Shown: positions 25,558-39,660 of the stretch, in pieces
How the letters are laid out: each line of letters begins with the position of its first letter
How positions within the stretch are numbered: position 1 is the stretch's first letter
Notes under the pieces: generated by a model
What the model was told of the DNA's origin: nothing
Database searches by the model: none
The model's input: the letters and a program-made list of their open reading frames with translations, nothing else
From: Arsukibacterium indicum
GTDB lineage: Bacteria > Pseudomonadota > Gammaproteobacteria > Enterobacterales > Alteromonadaceae
Direction: 5' to 3'
Length of the DNA: 64,000 nt
Assembly (NCBI RefSeq): GCF_019100565.1
Contig: NZ_JAHRID010000007.1
Span: forward strand, 1 to 64,000
Position numbers and translations under genes: made by a program

Positions 25558-26610
25558 TTGCAGGTAACTCTTAACAAGGATAGTGCTCAGCAAGCTGAAA
25601 AAATTGATGCCAGACGCCGGCGTTATATTTTATCTTTTGTCAGTTATATTACCTCTGTTGTCATGTTTATCTATGGTTTTAAAAACCTCGGTGGTGAAAT
25701 TGCCTTACTGCCTGTGATCTTGTTTGGCACTGGCGCTACCTTTCTTATTAATATCAGTTACTTCCGCTGGTCTGGCAATTTAAACCTGGCTTGTAATATT
25801 GAAGCTGTGCTGGTCGGTTTTTTTGTACTTGCCCTGGTATATCAGGGTGGCTTTAATAATACCGCCCTTTACTGGGTGTTCCCTTTCCCGGCTATTCTGT
25901 TTGGCTTACTTGGAGTAAAGAAAGCGCTGTTAAGCAATGCATTACTACTAACTGTACTGGGGGTAATGCTATTCATACCGGACCTTATTTTGGCTGACTA
26001 TAAAGAAGCCGAGGCCAGCCGGTTTATTGCATCACTGCTTATCGTCATTATTGTCTGCTGGATTAACGATCACTACCGGGAGCGTAGTCATGAAGCGATG
26101 GACTTACTGCAACAGAGTAAAGAAGTACAGGCCAATACTGACCCGCTAACCTTATTACTTAACCGCAGGTTTATTGATTCATCGCTGAACATTAATTTGC
26201 AACAGCAAGCTGACGCCTTTCTGCCGATGGCAGTTATTATTTGCGATATTGACCACTTTAAACAACTGAACGACCAACATGGCCATGCCGCAGGTGATGC
26301 TGTTTTACGCCACCTCGCCAATTTATTTCGACGTAATCTGCGACAGCAGGATATTGCCTGTAGGATAGGCGGCGAAGAGTTTCTGTTTTTTCTGCCTAAA
26401 ACCAATACTGACGACGCCATGCTGGTTGCTGAGAAAATACGCCAGGCTTTGCTGGATCACCCGCTACAACTTGGCAAACTGGCACTGCCGGTGAGTGCCA
26501 GCTTTGGGGTTGCAGGTTGCAACGACAGCACCAGTCTTGCTGCCGCTATAGAACACGCCGATAAGCAATTGTACCTGGCAAAACATAGCGGCCGTAACCT
26601 GGTGTGCTAA
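25558..26610 (+). CDS. membrane-bound GGDEF diguanylate cyclase
   Basis: Makes the second messenger c-di-GMP. About 350 aa: an N-terminal domain with some five or six membrane helices (about residues 25-170) and a C-terminal GGDEF domain. The active-site signature is GGEEF, and an inhibitory I-site RQQD sits exactly five residues before it, so both catalysis and product feedback look intact. I prefer the TTG start at 25558 because GGGGG lies 8 bp before it; the GTG at 25552 is only 2 bp from that site. It shares a CTAA stop-stop overlap with the next gene. Confidence 0.9.
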   Translation: MQVTLNKDSAQQAEKIDARRRRYILSFVSYITSVVMFIYGFKNLGGEIALLPVILFGTGATFLINISYFRWSGNLNLACNIEAVLVGFFVLALVYQGGFNNTALYWVFPFPAILFGLLGVKKALLSNALLLTVLGVMLFIPDLILADYKEAEASRFIASLLIVIIVCWINDHYRERSHEAMDLLQQSKEVQANTDPLTLLLNRRFIDSSLNINLQQQADAFLPMAVIICDIDHFKQLNDQHGHAAGDAVLRHLANLFRRNLRQQDIACRIGGEEFLFFLPKTNTDDAMLVAEKIRQALLDHPLQLGKLALPVSASFGVAGCNDSTSLAAAIEHADKQLYLAKHSGRNLVC

Positions 26611-26966
26611 ACGGTTAACTTTGCCACAGCCAGTTCCAGCCTTTTCAGTTCACGCAATGTGGAGCTACGGTTGGTTTCCATCCATATCCACATTTTAGTA
26701 CCGACCTGTGCCTGGAATGCCAGTAGTAGTAGCACGCCCCAGAATAGTTGTTGTTCCGGCTCTGCGGTAAAAAAATGGAAGCCGCAATAAAAAATTGCCA
26801 CGGCCAGTAAGGTTGCCAGTATATAAGCAATTATCATAATGCTGCCCAACCCGCCTTTAAAGCCAGAGGCTAATACTTTTTCAAGCCCCTGCTCTTCCCG
26901 CATTAATTTATCCAGCTCAGCTGCCTGCTTCGCTAATTGCTTTTTAATATCGTGGTCAATGGTCAT
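26607..26966 (-). CDS. small two-helix membrane protein downstream of a sigma factor (DUF6768-like)
   Basis: A 119-aa protein: an N-terminal charged helix (DIKKQLAKQAAELDKLMREE), two membrane segments (about 42-66 and 72-90), then the conserved-looking tail KMWIWMETNRSSTLRELKRLE. From memory the tail resembles DUF6768 proteins, which are often encoded beside sigma factor genes; I cannot check this. It has no zinc anti-sigma (HxxxCxxC) motif. It follows the sigma gene by 40 bp on the same strand, so co-transcription and some control of the sigma factor are inferred. Confidence 0.65.
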   Translation of the reverse strand: MTIDHDIKKQLAKQAAELDKLMREEQGLEKVLASGFKGGLGSIMIIAYILATLLAVAIFYCGFHFFTAEPEQQLFWGVLLLLAFQAQVGTKMWIWMETNRSSTLRELKRLELAVAKLTV

Positions 26967-27006
26967 AAGCTACTCCTCGTTGTGTTTGTAAGAACTATTT
27001 CACTTG

Positions 27007-27540
27007 CTATTGCAGGTGCTGTTGCAACTGCTGTCGCGCCCGGTGCAAGCGTGATTTAACCGTACCGATGGGTATTTCAACAATTAACGCGATCTGGCTT
27101 AGTTCCAGCTCATGCAAATAATGCAACTGCAACACCAACCGTTCATCTGCCGCCAGCATCGCCAGTGCTTTACGTAAGTCGCTGTTATCAGCATGCTGCT
27201 GAGCGTAATCCGGTCCGAGGCCGGATATTGGTTCAGCGTCATCGATTGACTGCTGCTTTCGGCTCGCCGCCTGCTTCTGATAATCCAGCACTTCCCAACG
27301 CACTGCCCGATATAGCCAGCTGGTAAATACTGCCGGGTCATTTAAGCGGGTAATTCGCCGGCTTACTTTCAACCAGACGTTTTGCACCAGATCTTCCGCC
27401 ACTGCCGGGTTAGCCAGTAAATAGGCTGCGAACCGGCGCAAATCACGATGATAATGCTGATATAACAAGGCAAAAGCGCGTTTGTCGCCGTCTTGCATGG
27501 CCATCACCAGTAAATGAAGTTGCGCCTGCTGCATTTTCAC
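27007..27540 (-). CDS. ECF-type RNA polymerase sigma factor
   Basis: A 177-aa sigma-70 family protein with two conserved regions only. Region 2 (ALLYQHYHRDLRRFAAYLL, VAEDLVQNVWLKV, SWLYRAVRWEVLDY) is near residues 20-95. Region 4 with its helix-turn-helix (ERLVLQLHYLHELELSQIA, IPIGTVKSRLHRAR) is near 130-175. It is therefore an extracytoplasmic-function or closely related group. It is followed by a small membrane protein that may regulate it. Its regulon is unknown, and I saw no obvious autoregulatory promoter. Confidence 0.88.
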   Translation of the reverse strand: MKMQQAQLHLLVMAMQDGDKRAFALLYQHYHRDLRRFAAYLLANPAVAEDLVQNVWLKVSRRITRLNDPAVFTSWLYRAVRWEVLDYQKQAASRKQQSIDDAEPISGLGPDYAQQHADNSDLRKALAMLAADERLVLQLHYLHELELSQIALIVEIPIGTVKSRLHRARQQLQQHLQ

Positions 27541-27642
27541 CCTTAATGTTGTTTTACCGTTAAAAGACGACGCTAAGTATTACCAGGTTCACGCTAAGCC
27601 AGGTTTATTTTTCTGACAGTGTGGTAACTTCCCTTATCAGGC

Positions 27643-27672
27643 AAATAAAAAAGCCAGCGGTTAAGCTGGCTT
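27643..27672 (-). terminator. intrinsic terminator of glyS
   Basis: On the minus strand, a perfect 8-bp stem (AAGCCAGC / GCTGGCTT) with a 6-base loop is followed by a T-rich tract, about 25 bp after the glyS stop. Confidence 0.88.
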
Positions 27673-27697
27673 AGTTAATTGACGGGGCGCTTCGTTA

Positions 27698-29755
27698 TTA
27701 CTGTAATACCGAGATATCGGCCACTTGAAGGAATAATTCCCGTAACTGTTGCAACAATGCAAGGCGGTTAAAACGCACTGCGTTATCGTCAGCATTTACC
27801 ATTACCTGGTCAAAAAAGCTGTCGATCACACTGCGCATACCGGCTAAATGGGCCAGGCTGTCGCGGTAGCTGTGCCCTTCTGCCTGATATGCATGTTCGG
27901 CAGTAATCGCCTGATAAAGCGCCTGCTCTGCGGACTCTTGCAGTAAGTTAGTGCTTACTTGCACTGGTATATCGTCAGTTACTTTCGCCAGAATATTAGC
28001 CACTCGCTTATTGGCCGCAGCCAGCGCTGCTGCTGCATCCAGCTTACTGAATTCGGCCACGGCGCTTACCCGCTTGTCAAAGTCACTCGGGCTGGTTGGC
28101 CGGCGCGCCAGAACCGCCTGAATAACATCGACTGAATAGCCTTCGTCCTGATACCAGGCGCGGAACCGCCCCAGCATAAAGTCCAGTACTTCTTCAGCCA
28201 CCTTAGCATTAGTTAACTTATTGCCGAAAGTCTGCTGGCTAAAGGCAATAATATCTACCAGATCTAAAGGTAGTTGCTTTTCAACCATAATCCGCAGTGC
28301 GCCTATAGCAGCCCGGCGAAGCGCAAACGGGTCTTTATCACCTTTTGGTGTCTGACCAATGCCAAAAATACCGACCAAAGTATCCAGCTTATCGGCTATT
28401 GCCACCGAAGCGCCTTCCTGCCTGCTTGGTAGCTGATCGCCGGCGAAGCGCGGCATATACTGCTCGTTCAGTGCCAGGGCAACGGCTTCATCTTCACCAT
28501 CCAGCCGTGCATAGTGCATACCCATAATGCCCTGCACTTCCGGAAACTCGCCAACCATATTGGTCATTAAATCGGTTTTCGATAGCAAACCGGCCCGCTC
28601 GGCAGCGGCCTGGTCGGCGCCGATTTTGGCTGCAATAAAGCCGGCAACTTTGCTGATGCGCTCTGATTTTTCTGCCAGCGTGCCAAGTTGCTGCTGGAAC
28701 AACACCGTTTTTAAACTATCCAGCCGGTGTTCCAGTTTGGTTTTACGGTCGGTTTTAAAGAAAAACTCAGCATCAGCCAGCCGTGGCCGGACGACTTTTT
28801 CATTGCCACTGATAATTTGCTGCGGGTCTTTGCTTTCGATATTGGTGACAAAGATAAACTTATTGATTAACTTGCCTTGCTTATCCAGCAATGGGAAGTA
28901 CTTCTGATTATCTTTCATCGTTGAAATTAATGGTTCAGCAGGTACCTGCAAAAAGCTTTCTTCGAAACTGCCCACTAAAATTACCGGCCATTCCACCAAA
29001 GAGGCCACTTCTTCCAGCAAAGCATCATCCATTTGGGCTGTGGCATTTAAGCTATCTGCTGTGGCTTTAACCTGTTGGGCGATAGTGGCTTTGCGCTGCT
29101 GATAATCAGCCACCACATACGCTTGCTGTAAAGTGGGCAAATAAGCATCAGCATTGGCAATTTCAACCAATGCAGGTGCATGGAAGCGGTGGCCATAGCT
29201 CTTATTACTGCTACTACGGCCTAAAATAGTGGCAGGCACGACCTCATTGCCATATAGCATAACAATAGTATGCACTGGGCGGATAAACTCTGCATCTGAG
29301 TTGCCCCAACGCATTGGCCGGGCAATCGGTAACTTGGCCAGGGCAGTTTTAATCACGTCTGCCAGTAAGTCAGTTGTATTCTGGCCCTTTTGCAATTGTT
29401 TGTGCAGCAGCCAGGCACCTTTATCGGTTTCCAGTCGCTCAGCCTCCTCAATACTGATCCCGCAGCCTGCAGCCCAACCCTGGGCAGCTTTTGTTGGCTT
29501 ACCATCAGCATCGAAAGCAGCAGCAATAGCCGGGCCGCGCTTCTCGACAACTTTGTCGCTCTGGCTGGCAGCCAGGCCATTAACCCGCACTGCTAAGCGC
29601 CGCGGTGCGGCGTACCAGACTATGTCGTCATGGTTTAACTCTTGTTTAGCCAGCTCTGCAGCAATATTATCAGCAAAAGCGGTAGCAAGCGTTTTCAGTG
29701 CCTTCGGTGGTAACTCTTCGGTGCCAATTTCTACCAGAAAATCCTGAGCGCTCAT
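27698..29755 (-). CDS. glyS: glycyl-tRNA synthetase, beta subunit
   Basis: The beta chain of the alpha2-beta2 bacterial glycyl-tRNA synthetase, needed for tRNA binding and aminoacylation. It is 685 aa (E. coli 689). The N-terminus [16 protein letters not shown] is diagnostic, the HD-like middle region carries [20 protein letters not shown], and [20 protein letters not shown] is also conserved. The start overlaps the glyQ stop by 4 bp, giving coupled translation of the two subunits. Confidence 0.98.
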   Translation of the reverse strand: MSAQDFLVEIGTEELPPKALKTLATAFADNIAAELAKQELNHDDIVWYAAPRRLAVRVNGLAASQSDKVVEKRGPAIAAAFDADGKPTKAAQGWAAGCGISIEEAERLETDKGAWLLHKQLQKGQNTTDLLADVIKTALAKLPIARPMRWGNSDAEFIRPVHTIVMLYGNEVVPATILGRSSSNKSYGHRFHAPALVEIANADAYLPTLQQAYVVADYQQRKATIAQQVKATADSLNATAQMDDALLEEVASLVEWPVILVGSFEESFLQVPAEPLISTMKDNQKYFPLLDKQGKLINKFIFVTNIESKDPQQIISGNEKVVRPRLADAEFFFKTDRKTKLEHRLDSLKTVLFQQQLGTLAEKSERISKVAGFIAAKIGADQAAAERAGLLSKTDLMTNMVGEFPEVQGIMGMHYARLDGEDEAVALALNEQYMPRFAGDQLPSRQEGASVAIADKLDTLVGIFGIGQTPKGDKDPFALRRAAIGALRIMVEKQLPLDLVDIIAFSQQTFGNKLTNAKVAEEVLDFMLGRFRAWYQDEGYSVDVIQAVLARRPTSPSDFDKRVSAVAEFSKLDAAAALAAANKRVANILAKVTDDIPVQVSTNLLQESAEQALYQAITAEHAYQAEGHSYRDSLAHLAGMRSVIDSFFDQVMVNADDNAVRFNRLALLQQLRELFLQVADISVLQ

Positions 29756-30678
29756 TTGGCCTCCTGCTGTGATGACTGGTCTTTTTTACATAGCGGAAAG
29801 CCAAGTTTCTCGCGGCTGGCAAAATAGGCTTCCGCGCAGGCCTTAGCTAAAGTACGCACCCGCAGGATATAGCGCTGGCGCTCGGTGACCGAAATTGCAT
29901 GGCGGGCGTCTAACATATTAAAAGCATGGGAGGCTTTCATGACTTTTTCATAAGCTGGCAACGCCAGACCTTGTTCTATCAGGTAATGGCTTTCTTTCTC
30001 ACACTGGTCAAACTGAGCGAACAGCGCCGGCACATCAGCATGCTCAAAATTGTAGGTAGATTGCTCTACTTCGTTCTGATGGAACACGTCACCGTAAGTT
30101 ACCCGGCCTAACGGACCGTCGGTCCACACCAAATCATAGATAGAATCGACACCCTGAATGTACATCGCTAAGCGTTCTAAGCCGTAGGTAATCTCACCGG
30201 TTACCGGCCGGCATTCCAGCCCTCCTACCTGCTGGAAATAAGTAAACTGGGTTACTTCCATGCCGTTTAACCAAACTTCCCAGCCCAGCCCCCAGGCACC
30301 CAGGGTTGGCGATTCCCAGTTATCTTCTACAAAGCGGATATCATGCACCAGGGTATCAATGCCTAATTCACGCAACGAGCCTAAGTACAGCTCCTGAATA
30401 TTGTCTGGCGACGGCTTTAAAATTACCTGAAACTGATAGTAATGCTGCAACCGGTTCGGGTTTTCACCATAACGGCCATCGGTAGGCCGGCGGCATGGCT
30501 GGACATAAGCCACATTAGTTGGTTCTGGCCCTAATGAGCGTAAAAAGGTCATCGGGTGGAAAGTTCCGGCACCCACTTCTAAATCCAGCGGCTGGACAAT
30601 AACACAGCCCTGACGCGCCCAGTAATCCTGCAGGGCTAAGATCAGGCCCTGAAAGGTTTTAATATCATATTTATGCAT
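29752..30678 (-). CDS. glyQ: glycyl-tRNA synthetase, alpha subunit
   Basis: Catalytic class II alpha chain forming glycyl-adenylate. It is 308 aa (E. coli 303) and nearly collinear with it: [55 protein letters not shown], and [20 protein letters not shown] over the motif 2/3 region. It lies downstream of gyrB with only a weak hairpin between, so partial read-through from the dnaA-gyrB cluster is possible. Confidence 0.98.
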   Translation of the reverse strand: MHKYDIKTFQGLILALQDYWARQGCVIVQPLDLEVGAGTFHPMTFLRSLGPEPTNVAYVQPCRRPTDGRYGENPNRLQHYYQFQVILKPSPDNIQELYLGSLRELGIDTLVHDIRFVEDNWESPTLGAWGLGWEVWLNGMEVTQFTYFQQVGGLECRPVTGEITYGLERLAMYIQGVDSIYDLVWTDGPLGRVTYGDVFHQNEVEQSTYNFEHADVPALFAQFDQCEKESHYLIEQGLALPAYEKVMKASHAFNMLDARHAISVTERQRYILRVRTLAKACAEAYFASREKLGFPLCKKDQSSQQEAK

Positions 30679-30704
30679 GCGCTGCTAACTCGCTAAAATG
30701 ACTG

Positions 30705-30720
30705 AGGGGCCGCAGCCCCT
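30705..30720 (-). terminator. weak hairpin between gyrB and glyQ
   Basis: A perfect 6-bp GC-rich stem (AGGGGC / GCCCCT, loop of 4). On the minus strand it is followed only by a short TCATTTT. It could be an inefficient terminator or an attenuator that lets some gyrB transcripts continue into glyQS. Confidence 0.35.
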
Positions 30721-30742
30721 GTCTTGTTATCTGGTAAAAAAA

Positions 30743-34262
<3,520 letters not shown>

Positions 34263-34265
34263 ATG

Positions 34266-35369
34266 TTACAAACGCATCGGCATTACTACATAAGACGCGC
34301 CTTCATTCCCAACCCCTTCAATCAAGGTGCTGGAGTTAGCATCATTTAAATGCAAAATAACCAGGTCAGTATTCAGGGTATTTAACACATCTAGCATGTA
34401 GCCTACGTTAAAACCAATCTCCAATGGCTCGCCCTGATATTCAACTTCAATAACCTCTTCTGCTTGTTCATGCTCAGGGTTATTTGCCATAATTTGCAGT
34501 TCGTCATTGCTCAGGGTAAAACGCACACCGCGATACTTCTCATTTGACAAAATAGAGGCCCGGGTACAGGCATCTTTTAATACCGGACGATGTGCTGTCA
34601 CCAACTTAGTGCTGTTTCGTGGCAACACCCGCCGGTAATCAGGAAAGCGGCCATCAATCAGCTTGCTGCTAAAAGTAAAGCCCTGATCAGATAACCGGAT
34701 ATGATTTTGACCAAGACTCAGCTCAATAAGTTGCTCGTCATTGGCCAGCAAGCGCATAATTTCCAGTACACCCTTGCGCGGGATAATAATTTGCTTCTGC
34801 TGCAAATTCAGGCCTGGCAGCGCCAATTTGCTTAGCGCCAGACGGTGGCCGTCAGTACCGACGGCTGTCAGGCTGCCGTTATCAACTTCAAATAATAATC
34901 CATTTAAATAATAACGTACGTCCTGGTTAGCCATTGAAAAGGCCGTATCATCTAATAACTTGCGCAATTGTTGCCGGCTGATACTGATATCAACTTCGCC
35001 CTGCCAGCTTTCCAGATTAGGGTATTCTGCAGCACTTAACGTTGACAAGGTAAACTTGGTTTTACCGCAGGTTAAAATGCAACTCTCAGCCTGCAATACC
35101 ACTTTTATATCACTGTTTTCCGGTAAACTACGGCAAATATCCAGCAGTTTTTTTGCTGGTACGGTAACCCGGCCAACCTGCTGTACCTGCACCGCATCGG
35201 TGGTAGCAACCAGCTCAACTTCTAAATCGGTACCGGTCAGTGCCAGTTGTTGCTCACTGACTTCAAGTAATACGTTAGATAAAATGGGTAAAGTGTGACG
35301 GCGTTCGATGGCGCCCGATACCATTTGCAGTGGCTTGAGTAAGGCGTCTCTGTTGATAACAAATTGCAT
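34266..35369 (-). CDS. dnaN: DNA polymerase III beta sliding clamp
   Basis: Ring-shaped processivity clamp for DNA polymerase III. It is 367 aa (E. coli 366). The N-terminus MQFVINRDALLKPLQMVSGA and the ERRHTLPILSNVLLE segment are typical, as is the C-terminal YVVMPMRL that forms the end of the partner-binding cleft. It sits in the standard dnaA-dnaN-recF-gyrB cluster, 38 bp after dnaA and 3 bp before recF. Confidence 0.98.
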   Translation of the reverse strand: MQFVINRDALLKPLQMVSGAIERRHTLPILSNVLLEVSEQQLALTGTDLEVELVATTDAVQVQQVGRVTVPAKKLLDICRSLPENSDIKVVLQAESCILTCGKTKFTLSTLSAAEYPNLESWQGEVDISISRQQLRKLLDDTAFSMANQDVRYYLNGLLFEVDNGSLTAVGTDGHRLALSKLALPGLNLQQKQIIIPRKGVLEIMRLLANDEQLIELSLGQNHIRLSDQGFTFSSKLIDGRFPDYRRVLPRNSTKLVTAHRPVLKDACTRASILSNEKYRGVRFTLSNDELQIMANNPEHEQAEEVIEVEYQGEPLEIGFNVGYMLDVLNTLNTDLVILHLNDANSSTLIEGVGNEGASYVVMPMRL

Positions 35370-35407
35370 AGCTTAACCCTAAGTTAGGATGACCCTGTTA
35401 TAACCGG

Positions 35408-36787
35408 CTATGAAGACAACGTGCGAATGAGGTTTTGAAAATCCTCTTTAATTTCGTGGGTTTCTTCTTTTAAAGATTCAATTTTGCGACAAGCGTGTAA
35501 TACCGTTGTGTGATCGCGACCACCAAAAGCGTCACCAATTTCCGGTAAGCTATGGTTGGTAAGCTCTTTCGATAATGCCATCGCCATTTGCCGCGGCCGG
35601 GCGACGGAGCGCGAGCGACGTTTCGACAGTAAATCTGCCACCCGGATTTTATAATACTCTGCTACCGTTTTCTGGATGTTTTCAATGGTAACCAGTTTGT
35701 CCTGCAACGCCAGTAAGTCTCTTAGGGCTTCACGAACAAAATCAATGGTAATTGGCCTACCGGTAAAATTCGCATTGGCAATAACCCGGTTTAACGCACC
35801 TTCCAATTCGCGCACATTAGAACGCAGCCGTTTCGCCACAAAAAAGGCGACCTCTTCTGGCAGTCGTATTTGGTTTTCCTGAGCTTTACGCATCAGAATA
35901 GCGACCCGGGTTTCAAGTTCCGGTGGTTCAATGGCAATCGTTAAGCCCCAGCCAAAACGGGATTTCAGGCGGTCTTCCACACCATCAATTTCTTTCGGAT
36001 AACGATCACTGGTTAAAATGATTTGCTGGTTGCCTTCAAGCAAGGCATTAAAGGTATGAAAGAACTCTTCCTGTGACCGCTCTTTATTGGCAAAAAACTG
36101 AATATCATCAATAAGCAACGCATCCACTGAGCGATAGTAGCGCTTAAACTCTTCTATTGCATTGTTTTGTAAAGCTTTTACCATATCCTGGACAAAACGT
36201 TCAGAATGCATGTAGATAACTTTAGCATCGGGTTTTTTTGCCAGAATACCGTTACCCACTGCATGCAGCAGGTGAGTTTTACCCAAACCAGTGCCACCAT
36301 AAATAAACAGCGGGTTATAAGCAGTGCCTGGATTGTCGGCAACCTGACTGGCCGCCGCCCGTGCTAACTGGTTCGACTTACCTTCTACAAAGTTGGTAAA
36401 GGTATAATTGGCCCGCACATTACTGCGAACAATGGTTTTAGGTGCAGGTTCGGCGGCTTCTCGAGGCGCTGGGCTGGCATTATTGCCACTTTGCTCGGGT
36501 TGGGGCAAATGTCCGTTACCCGCTGGCCGCTTTGTTTGCTGCTGACTGTTACCAACATCAAACTTTAAGCGGGGAGCATCATCACCACAGTAATCCTGGA
36601 TCAGTTCAAGGATCCGGTTTAAGTATTTCTCGCGGACCCAATCCAGTACAAAGCGGTTTGGCGCATACAGGATCAGCGAATCAGAAGAGCTGTCTGCCTG
36701 TAACGGCCGGATCCACATGCTGAAATGCTGAGCAGGAAGTTCCGCCTGCAATGCCTGTAAACAATTTTGCCAAACAGATTGATACAC
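35408..36787 (-). CDS. dnaA: chromosomal replication initiator DnaA
   Basis: AAA+ ATPase that binds DnaA boxes at oriC, melts the origin and loads DnaB. It is 459 aa. Domain I is about residues 1-80. A variable, Gln/Pro/Asn-rich linker (80-120) follows, then domain III with Walker A GGTGLGKT (164-171) and Walker B LLIDDIQF. Domain IV carries the DNA-binding signature [15 protein letters not shown]. Translation starts at GTG with AGGAG 6 bp upstream, as in E. coli. A perfect DnaA box about 80 bp upstream suggests autoregulation. Confidence 0.98.
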   Translation of the reverse strand: MYQSVWQNCLQALQAELPAQHFSMWIRPLQADSSSDSLILYAPNRFVLDWVREKYLNRILELIQDYCGDDAPRLKFDVGNSQQQTKRPAGNGHLPQPEQSGNNASPAPREAAEPAPKTIVRSNVRANYTFTNFVEGKSNQLARAAASQVADNPGTAYNPLFIYGGTGLGKTHLLHAVGNGILAKKPDAKVIYMHSERFVQDMVKALQNNAIEEFKRYYRSVDALLIDDIQFFANKERSQEEFFHTFNALLEGNQQIILTSDRYPKEIDGVEDRLKSRFGWGLTIAIEPPELETRVAILMRKAQENQIRLPEEVAFFVAKRLRSNVRELEGALNRVIANANFTGRPITIDFVREALRDLLALQDKLVTIENIQKTVAEYYKIRVADLLSKRRSRSVARPRQMAMALSKELTNHSLPEIGDAFGGRDHTTVLHACRKIESLKEETHEIKEDFQNLIRTLSS

Positions 36788-36812
36788 CGTTTCTCCTGAA
36801 GCCCTGGTTAAA

Positions 36813-36843
36813 ATTATAAAATAAGGCTGGTGTCATAACGCAA
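36813..36843 (-). promoter_or_regulatory. candidate dnaA promoter
   Basis: On the minus strand TATAAT (36813-36818) lies 26 bp before the dnaA GTG, with TTGCGT (36838-36843) upstream. The 19-bp spacing is long, so the -35 assignment is weak. Confidence 0.45.
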
Positions 36844-36864
36844 GTTGGCCATTATCGTACGATC

Positions 36865-36873
36865 TTATCCACA
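36865..36873 (+). promoter_or_regulatory. DnaA box upstream of dnaA
   Basis: A perfect TTATCCACA about 50 bp upstream of the putative dnaA -10, well placed for repression of dnaA by its own product. Confidence 0.75.
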
Positions 36874-37123
36874 AGTTCAATATTGACTTTTCAAAAAAAA
36901 ACCTTATCCAAGAAAAAAAACAATATCTTCATGTTTTAAATAGATATTTCTGCCTTATTCGATTTGATAATACCGATTAATTGAAGCTGTACTTTCTGAC
37001 CTAAGAAATAAATAACCCACACTTTATTCAGTAAGATCAGCCACCCTGTGGAAAACTTTTTAAATGGCTTGGCAAAACTGTTGCTGCAGCATTGATCAGA
37101 TCAGAATAAAAGTGAGGATCGCA

Positions 37124-37152
37124 TTGACTTTAGGGCCCGAACTACTTAAAAT
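37124..37152 (+). promoter_or_regulatory. promoter of the rpmH-rnpA operon
   Basis: TTGACT (37124-37129) and TAAAAT (37147-37152) with an ideal 17-bp spacer, followed by a GC-rich TCGCGCTC start region, about 88 bp before rpmH. Confidence 0.75.
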
Positions 37153-37194
37153 TCGCGCTCATTTTTGTCAGCTGCGTTTTGGTGTATTTGCTAA

Positions 37195-37377
<183 letters not shown>

Positions 37378-37395
37378 TCGGCTGTTAAGCGCTGC

Positions 37396-37764
37396 GTGGT
37401 CAGCCTGAACTTCGGCCGGGAGTTACGCCTGTTAACTCCCAGTCAATTCGACAATGTATTCCAACACCCATTTCGGGTTGCTTCTCCCCTGTTTACCATT
37501 CTTGCAAAACCAAATCAGCTTGTTCATCCGCGATTAGGCCTTACTATCGCTAAAAAACGTGTTAAATTGGCCGTGCAACGCAATCGTATAAAACGTTGTG
37601 TGCGTGACAGCTTTCGTTTGCATCAACACCAGTTGCCCGGCGTCGATCTGGTATTAATGGTAAAGGGTGATATCAGTAACACCCCGAATAGTGAACTGTT
37701 GAAACAACTGGAACGGCTATGGAGCAAAATCGCTCGCCAGTACATCGCTTTACAATCAAGCTGA
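37396..37764 (+). CDS. rnpA: ribonuclease P protein component
   Basis: Protein subunit of RNase P, which matures the 5' ends of tRNAs. It is 122 aa and basic. The N-terminus [17 protein letters not shown] aligns with E. coli RnpA, so the GTG at 37396 is the start. The RNR signature [13 protein letters not shown] is present near residue 60. It starts 18 bp after rpmH and overlaps yidD. Confidence 0.96.
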   Translation: MVSLNFGRELRLLTPSQFDNVFQHPFRVASPLFTILAKPNQLVHPRLGLTIAKKRVKLAVQRNRIKRCVRDSFRLHQHQLPGVDLVLMVKGDISNTPNSELLKQLERLWSKIARQYIALQSS

Positions 37765-37982
37765 TGTTAACACTGGTCAGAGGCTATCAGCTGGTATTAA
37801 GTCCGCTGCTGGGGCCACACTGCCGCTTCAACCCAACCTGTTCACATTATGCCATTACTGCTATCGAACGCTTTGGTGCGGTAAAAGGTGCTTGGTTAGC
37901 AGGCAAACGCATATTAAAATGTCACCCCTTAAATAAGGGCGGTGATGATCCCGTTCCTGATAAGCATAATGAGAAAAGCTAA
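37719..37982 (+). CDS. yidD: membrane protein insertion efficiency factor YidD
   Basis: A small, amphipathic, membrane-associated protein that assists YidC-dependent insertion. It is 87 aa with the family core [36 protein letters not shown]. With this start the gene overlaps rnpA by 46 bp. The alternative ATG at 37764 overlaps the rnpA stop by one base (TGATG) and would give 72 aa. The longer form keeps the N-terminal helix seen in relatives. yidC begins 3 bp later. Confidence 0.92.
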   Translation: MEQNRSPVHRFTIKLMLTLVRGYQLVLSPLLGPHCRFNPTCSHYAITAIERFGAVKGAWLAGKRILKCHPLNKGGDDPVPDKHNEKS

Positions 37983-37985
37983 CCC

Positions 37986-39650
37986 ATGGATTCACAACGC
38001 AGTTTTTTAGTAATTGCCCTGGCAATCGTCAGTTTTTTCCTCTGGCAGGAATGGCAAAAAGATTATGGCCCAAAGCCGATAGCCGCCCCCACTTCTGTTG
38101 AACAGACGCAGAATATCACGCCGGGCAGTAGCACTACCGGCAGTAATGGTGATATACGGCTGACTGGTGATGATGCACCAAGTCAGGTAACTGCCCCGAC
38201 TACACCGTCAGCTCAGCTGGTGTCAGTGGCAACCGACGTATTAAATGTACAGATTGATACCAGTCGTGGTGATATCGTTGGGGTAACGTTACCCGAATAT
38301 GATTTAACCAAGGACAGCGACCAGCCCTATGTGCTGATGCGCAAGCTGCCTGGTTTTGAGTACACCGCCCAGTCTGGCCTGATTGGCGCAGACGGCCCGG
38401 ATGATCAAACTAATAACCGGCAGCCCTATCAATTTGCCCAGCAACAGTATCAGCTTGCTGAAGGCAATGATGAACTGGTGGTGCCACTGGTCACCAACTT
38501 TAATGGCCTGCAAATAGAAAAGCGTTTTATCTTCAGTCGCGGTCAATATGATGTCCGGGTAGAGTATTTTATTGAAAACCAAAGCGATGTCAGCAAACGC
38601 GTTCAGCCTTATCGGCACCTGGTGCAAAATATTGATAACGGCGAAAGCAGCAGCATGATGATGCCAATCTACCGTGGCGCAGCTTACGGCACCAGTGAAG
38701 AACGTTACGAAAAGTACGACTTTGATGATATGGCCAAGAAAAATCTGGCCATTAACACAACCGGTGGCTGGGTTGCGATGCTCGAGCACTACTTTGTTGC
38801 AGCCTGGGTCCCTGATCAAACCACATCCCAGCGCCTGTACAGTATGGTTTCCGGTAGCAAAGGTGTTATTGGTACCCGCAGCGACGTGATTGAACTGCAA
38901 CCGGGCGCAAGCACGGTTGTGGGCAGTACCTTTTATGCCGGCCCGAAACAACAGGACAAATTAGCCGAGCTTGCAAATGGCCTGGATTTAACGGTTGATT
39001 ACGGCTTTCTGTGGTTTATTTCGCAGCCCCTGTTCTGGCTACTGACCACAATTCAAAGCTTCGTTATCAATTGGGGTCTGGCGATCATTATTATCACGAT
39101 CATCGTAAAAGGTGTGATGTATCCGCTGACTAAGATTCAATATGAATCTATGGCCAAAATGCGCAACTTAAAGCCCAAAATTGAAGAACTGCAGGCCCGC
39201 TACAAGGATGATCGCCAGAAAATGGGCCCGGCAATGATGGAGCTGTACCGCAAAGAAAAAGTTAACCCAATGGGTGGCTGTTTACCAATGCTGGTACAAA
39301 TGCCAATTTTCCTGGCGCTGTACTGGGTATTTGTTGAAAGCGTCGAGTTACGCCACGCACCCTTCATGCTGTGGATCACCGATTTATCGACTAAAGACCC
39401 GTACTACATTCTGCCGGTACTGTTCGGGATCAGTATGTTTGCCATGCAAAAACTGACCCCAATGCAGGTTACTGACCCGCTACAGCAAAAAATTATGATG
39501 TGGATGCCGGTTGCGTTCTCAGTGTTCTTTATCTGGTTCCCAAGTGGTCTGGTATTATACTGGTTGGTAAGTAACCTTATTTCACTGGCACAGATGCTGT
39601 ATATCTACAAAGGTATGGAAAAGAAAGGCTTACATACCAAGAAAGCCTGA
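37986..39650 (+). CDS. yidC: membrane protein insertase YidC
   Basis: Inserts and folds inner-membrane proteins, alone or with SecYEG; F0 subunit c, encoded later in this window, is a classic substrate. It is 554 aa (E. coli 548). There is an N-terminal membrane helix (about 5-22), a large periplasmic beta domain (to about 340), then the conserved five-helix core with ITIIVKGVMYPLTKIQYES, GGCLPMLVQMPIFLALYW and MWMPVAFSVFFIWFPSGL, and a basic C-terminal tail. Confidence 0.98.
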   Translation: MDSQRSFLVIALAIVSFFLWQEWQKDYGPKPIAAPTSVEQTQNITPGSSTTGSNGDIRLTGDDAPSQVTAPTTPSAQLVSVATDVLNVQIDTSRGDIVGVTLPEYDLTKDSDQPYVLMRKLPGFEYTAQSGLIGADGPDDQTNNRQPYQFAQQQYQLAEGNDELVVPLVTNFNGLQIEKRFIFSRGQYDVRVEYFIENQSDVSKRVQPYRHLVQNIDNGESSSMMMPIYRGAAYGTSEERYEKYDFDDMAKKNLAINTTGGWVAMLEHYFVAAWVPDQTTSQRLYSMVSGSKGVIGTRSDVIELQPGASTVVGSTFYAGPKQQDKLAELANGLDLTVDYGFLWFISQPLFWLLTTIQSFVINWGLAIIIITIIVKGVMYPLTKIQYESMAKMRNLKPKIEELQARYKDDRQKMGPAMMELYRKEKVNPMGGCLPMLVQMPIFLALYWVFVESVELRHAPFMLWITDLSTKDPYYILPVLFGISMFAMQKLTPMQVTDPLQQKIMMWMPVAFSVFFIWFPSGLVLYWLVSNLISLAQMLYIYKGMEKKGLHTKKA

Positions 39651-39660
39651 CAACAATACC

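Noticed and set aside
38304-38951. A 215-codon open frame antisense to yidC
   Set aside because: Entirely within yidC, composition typical of a shadow frame, no start signal.
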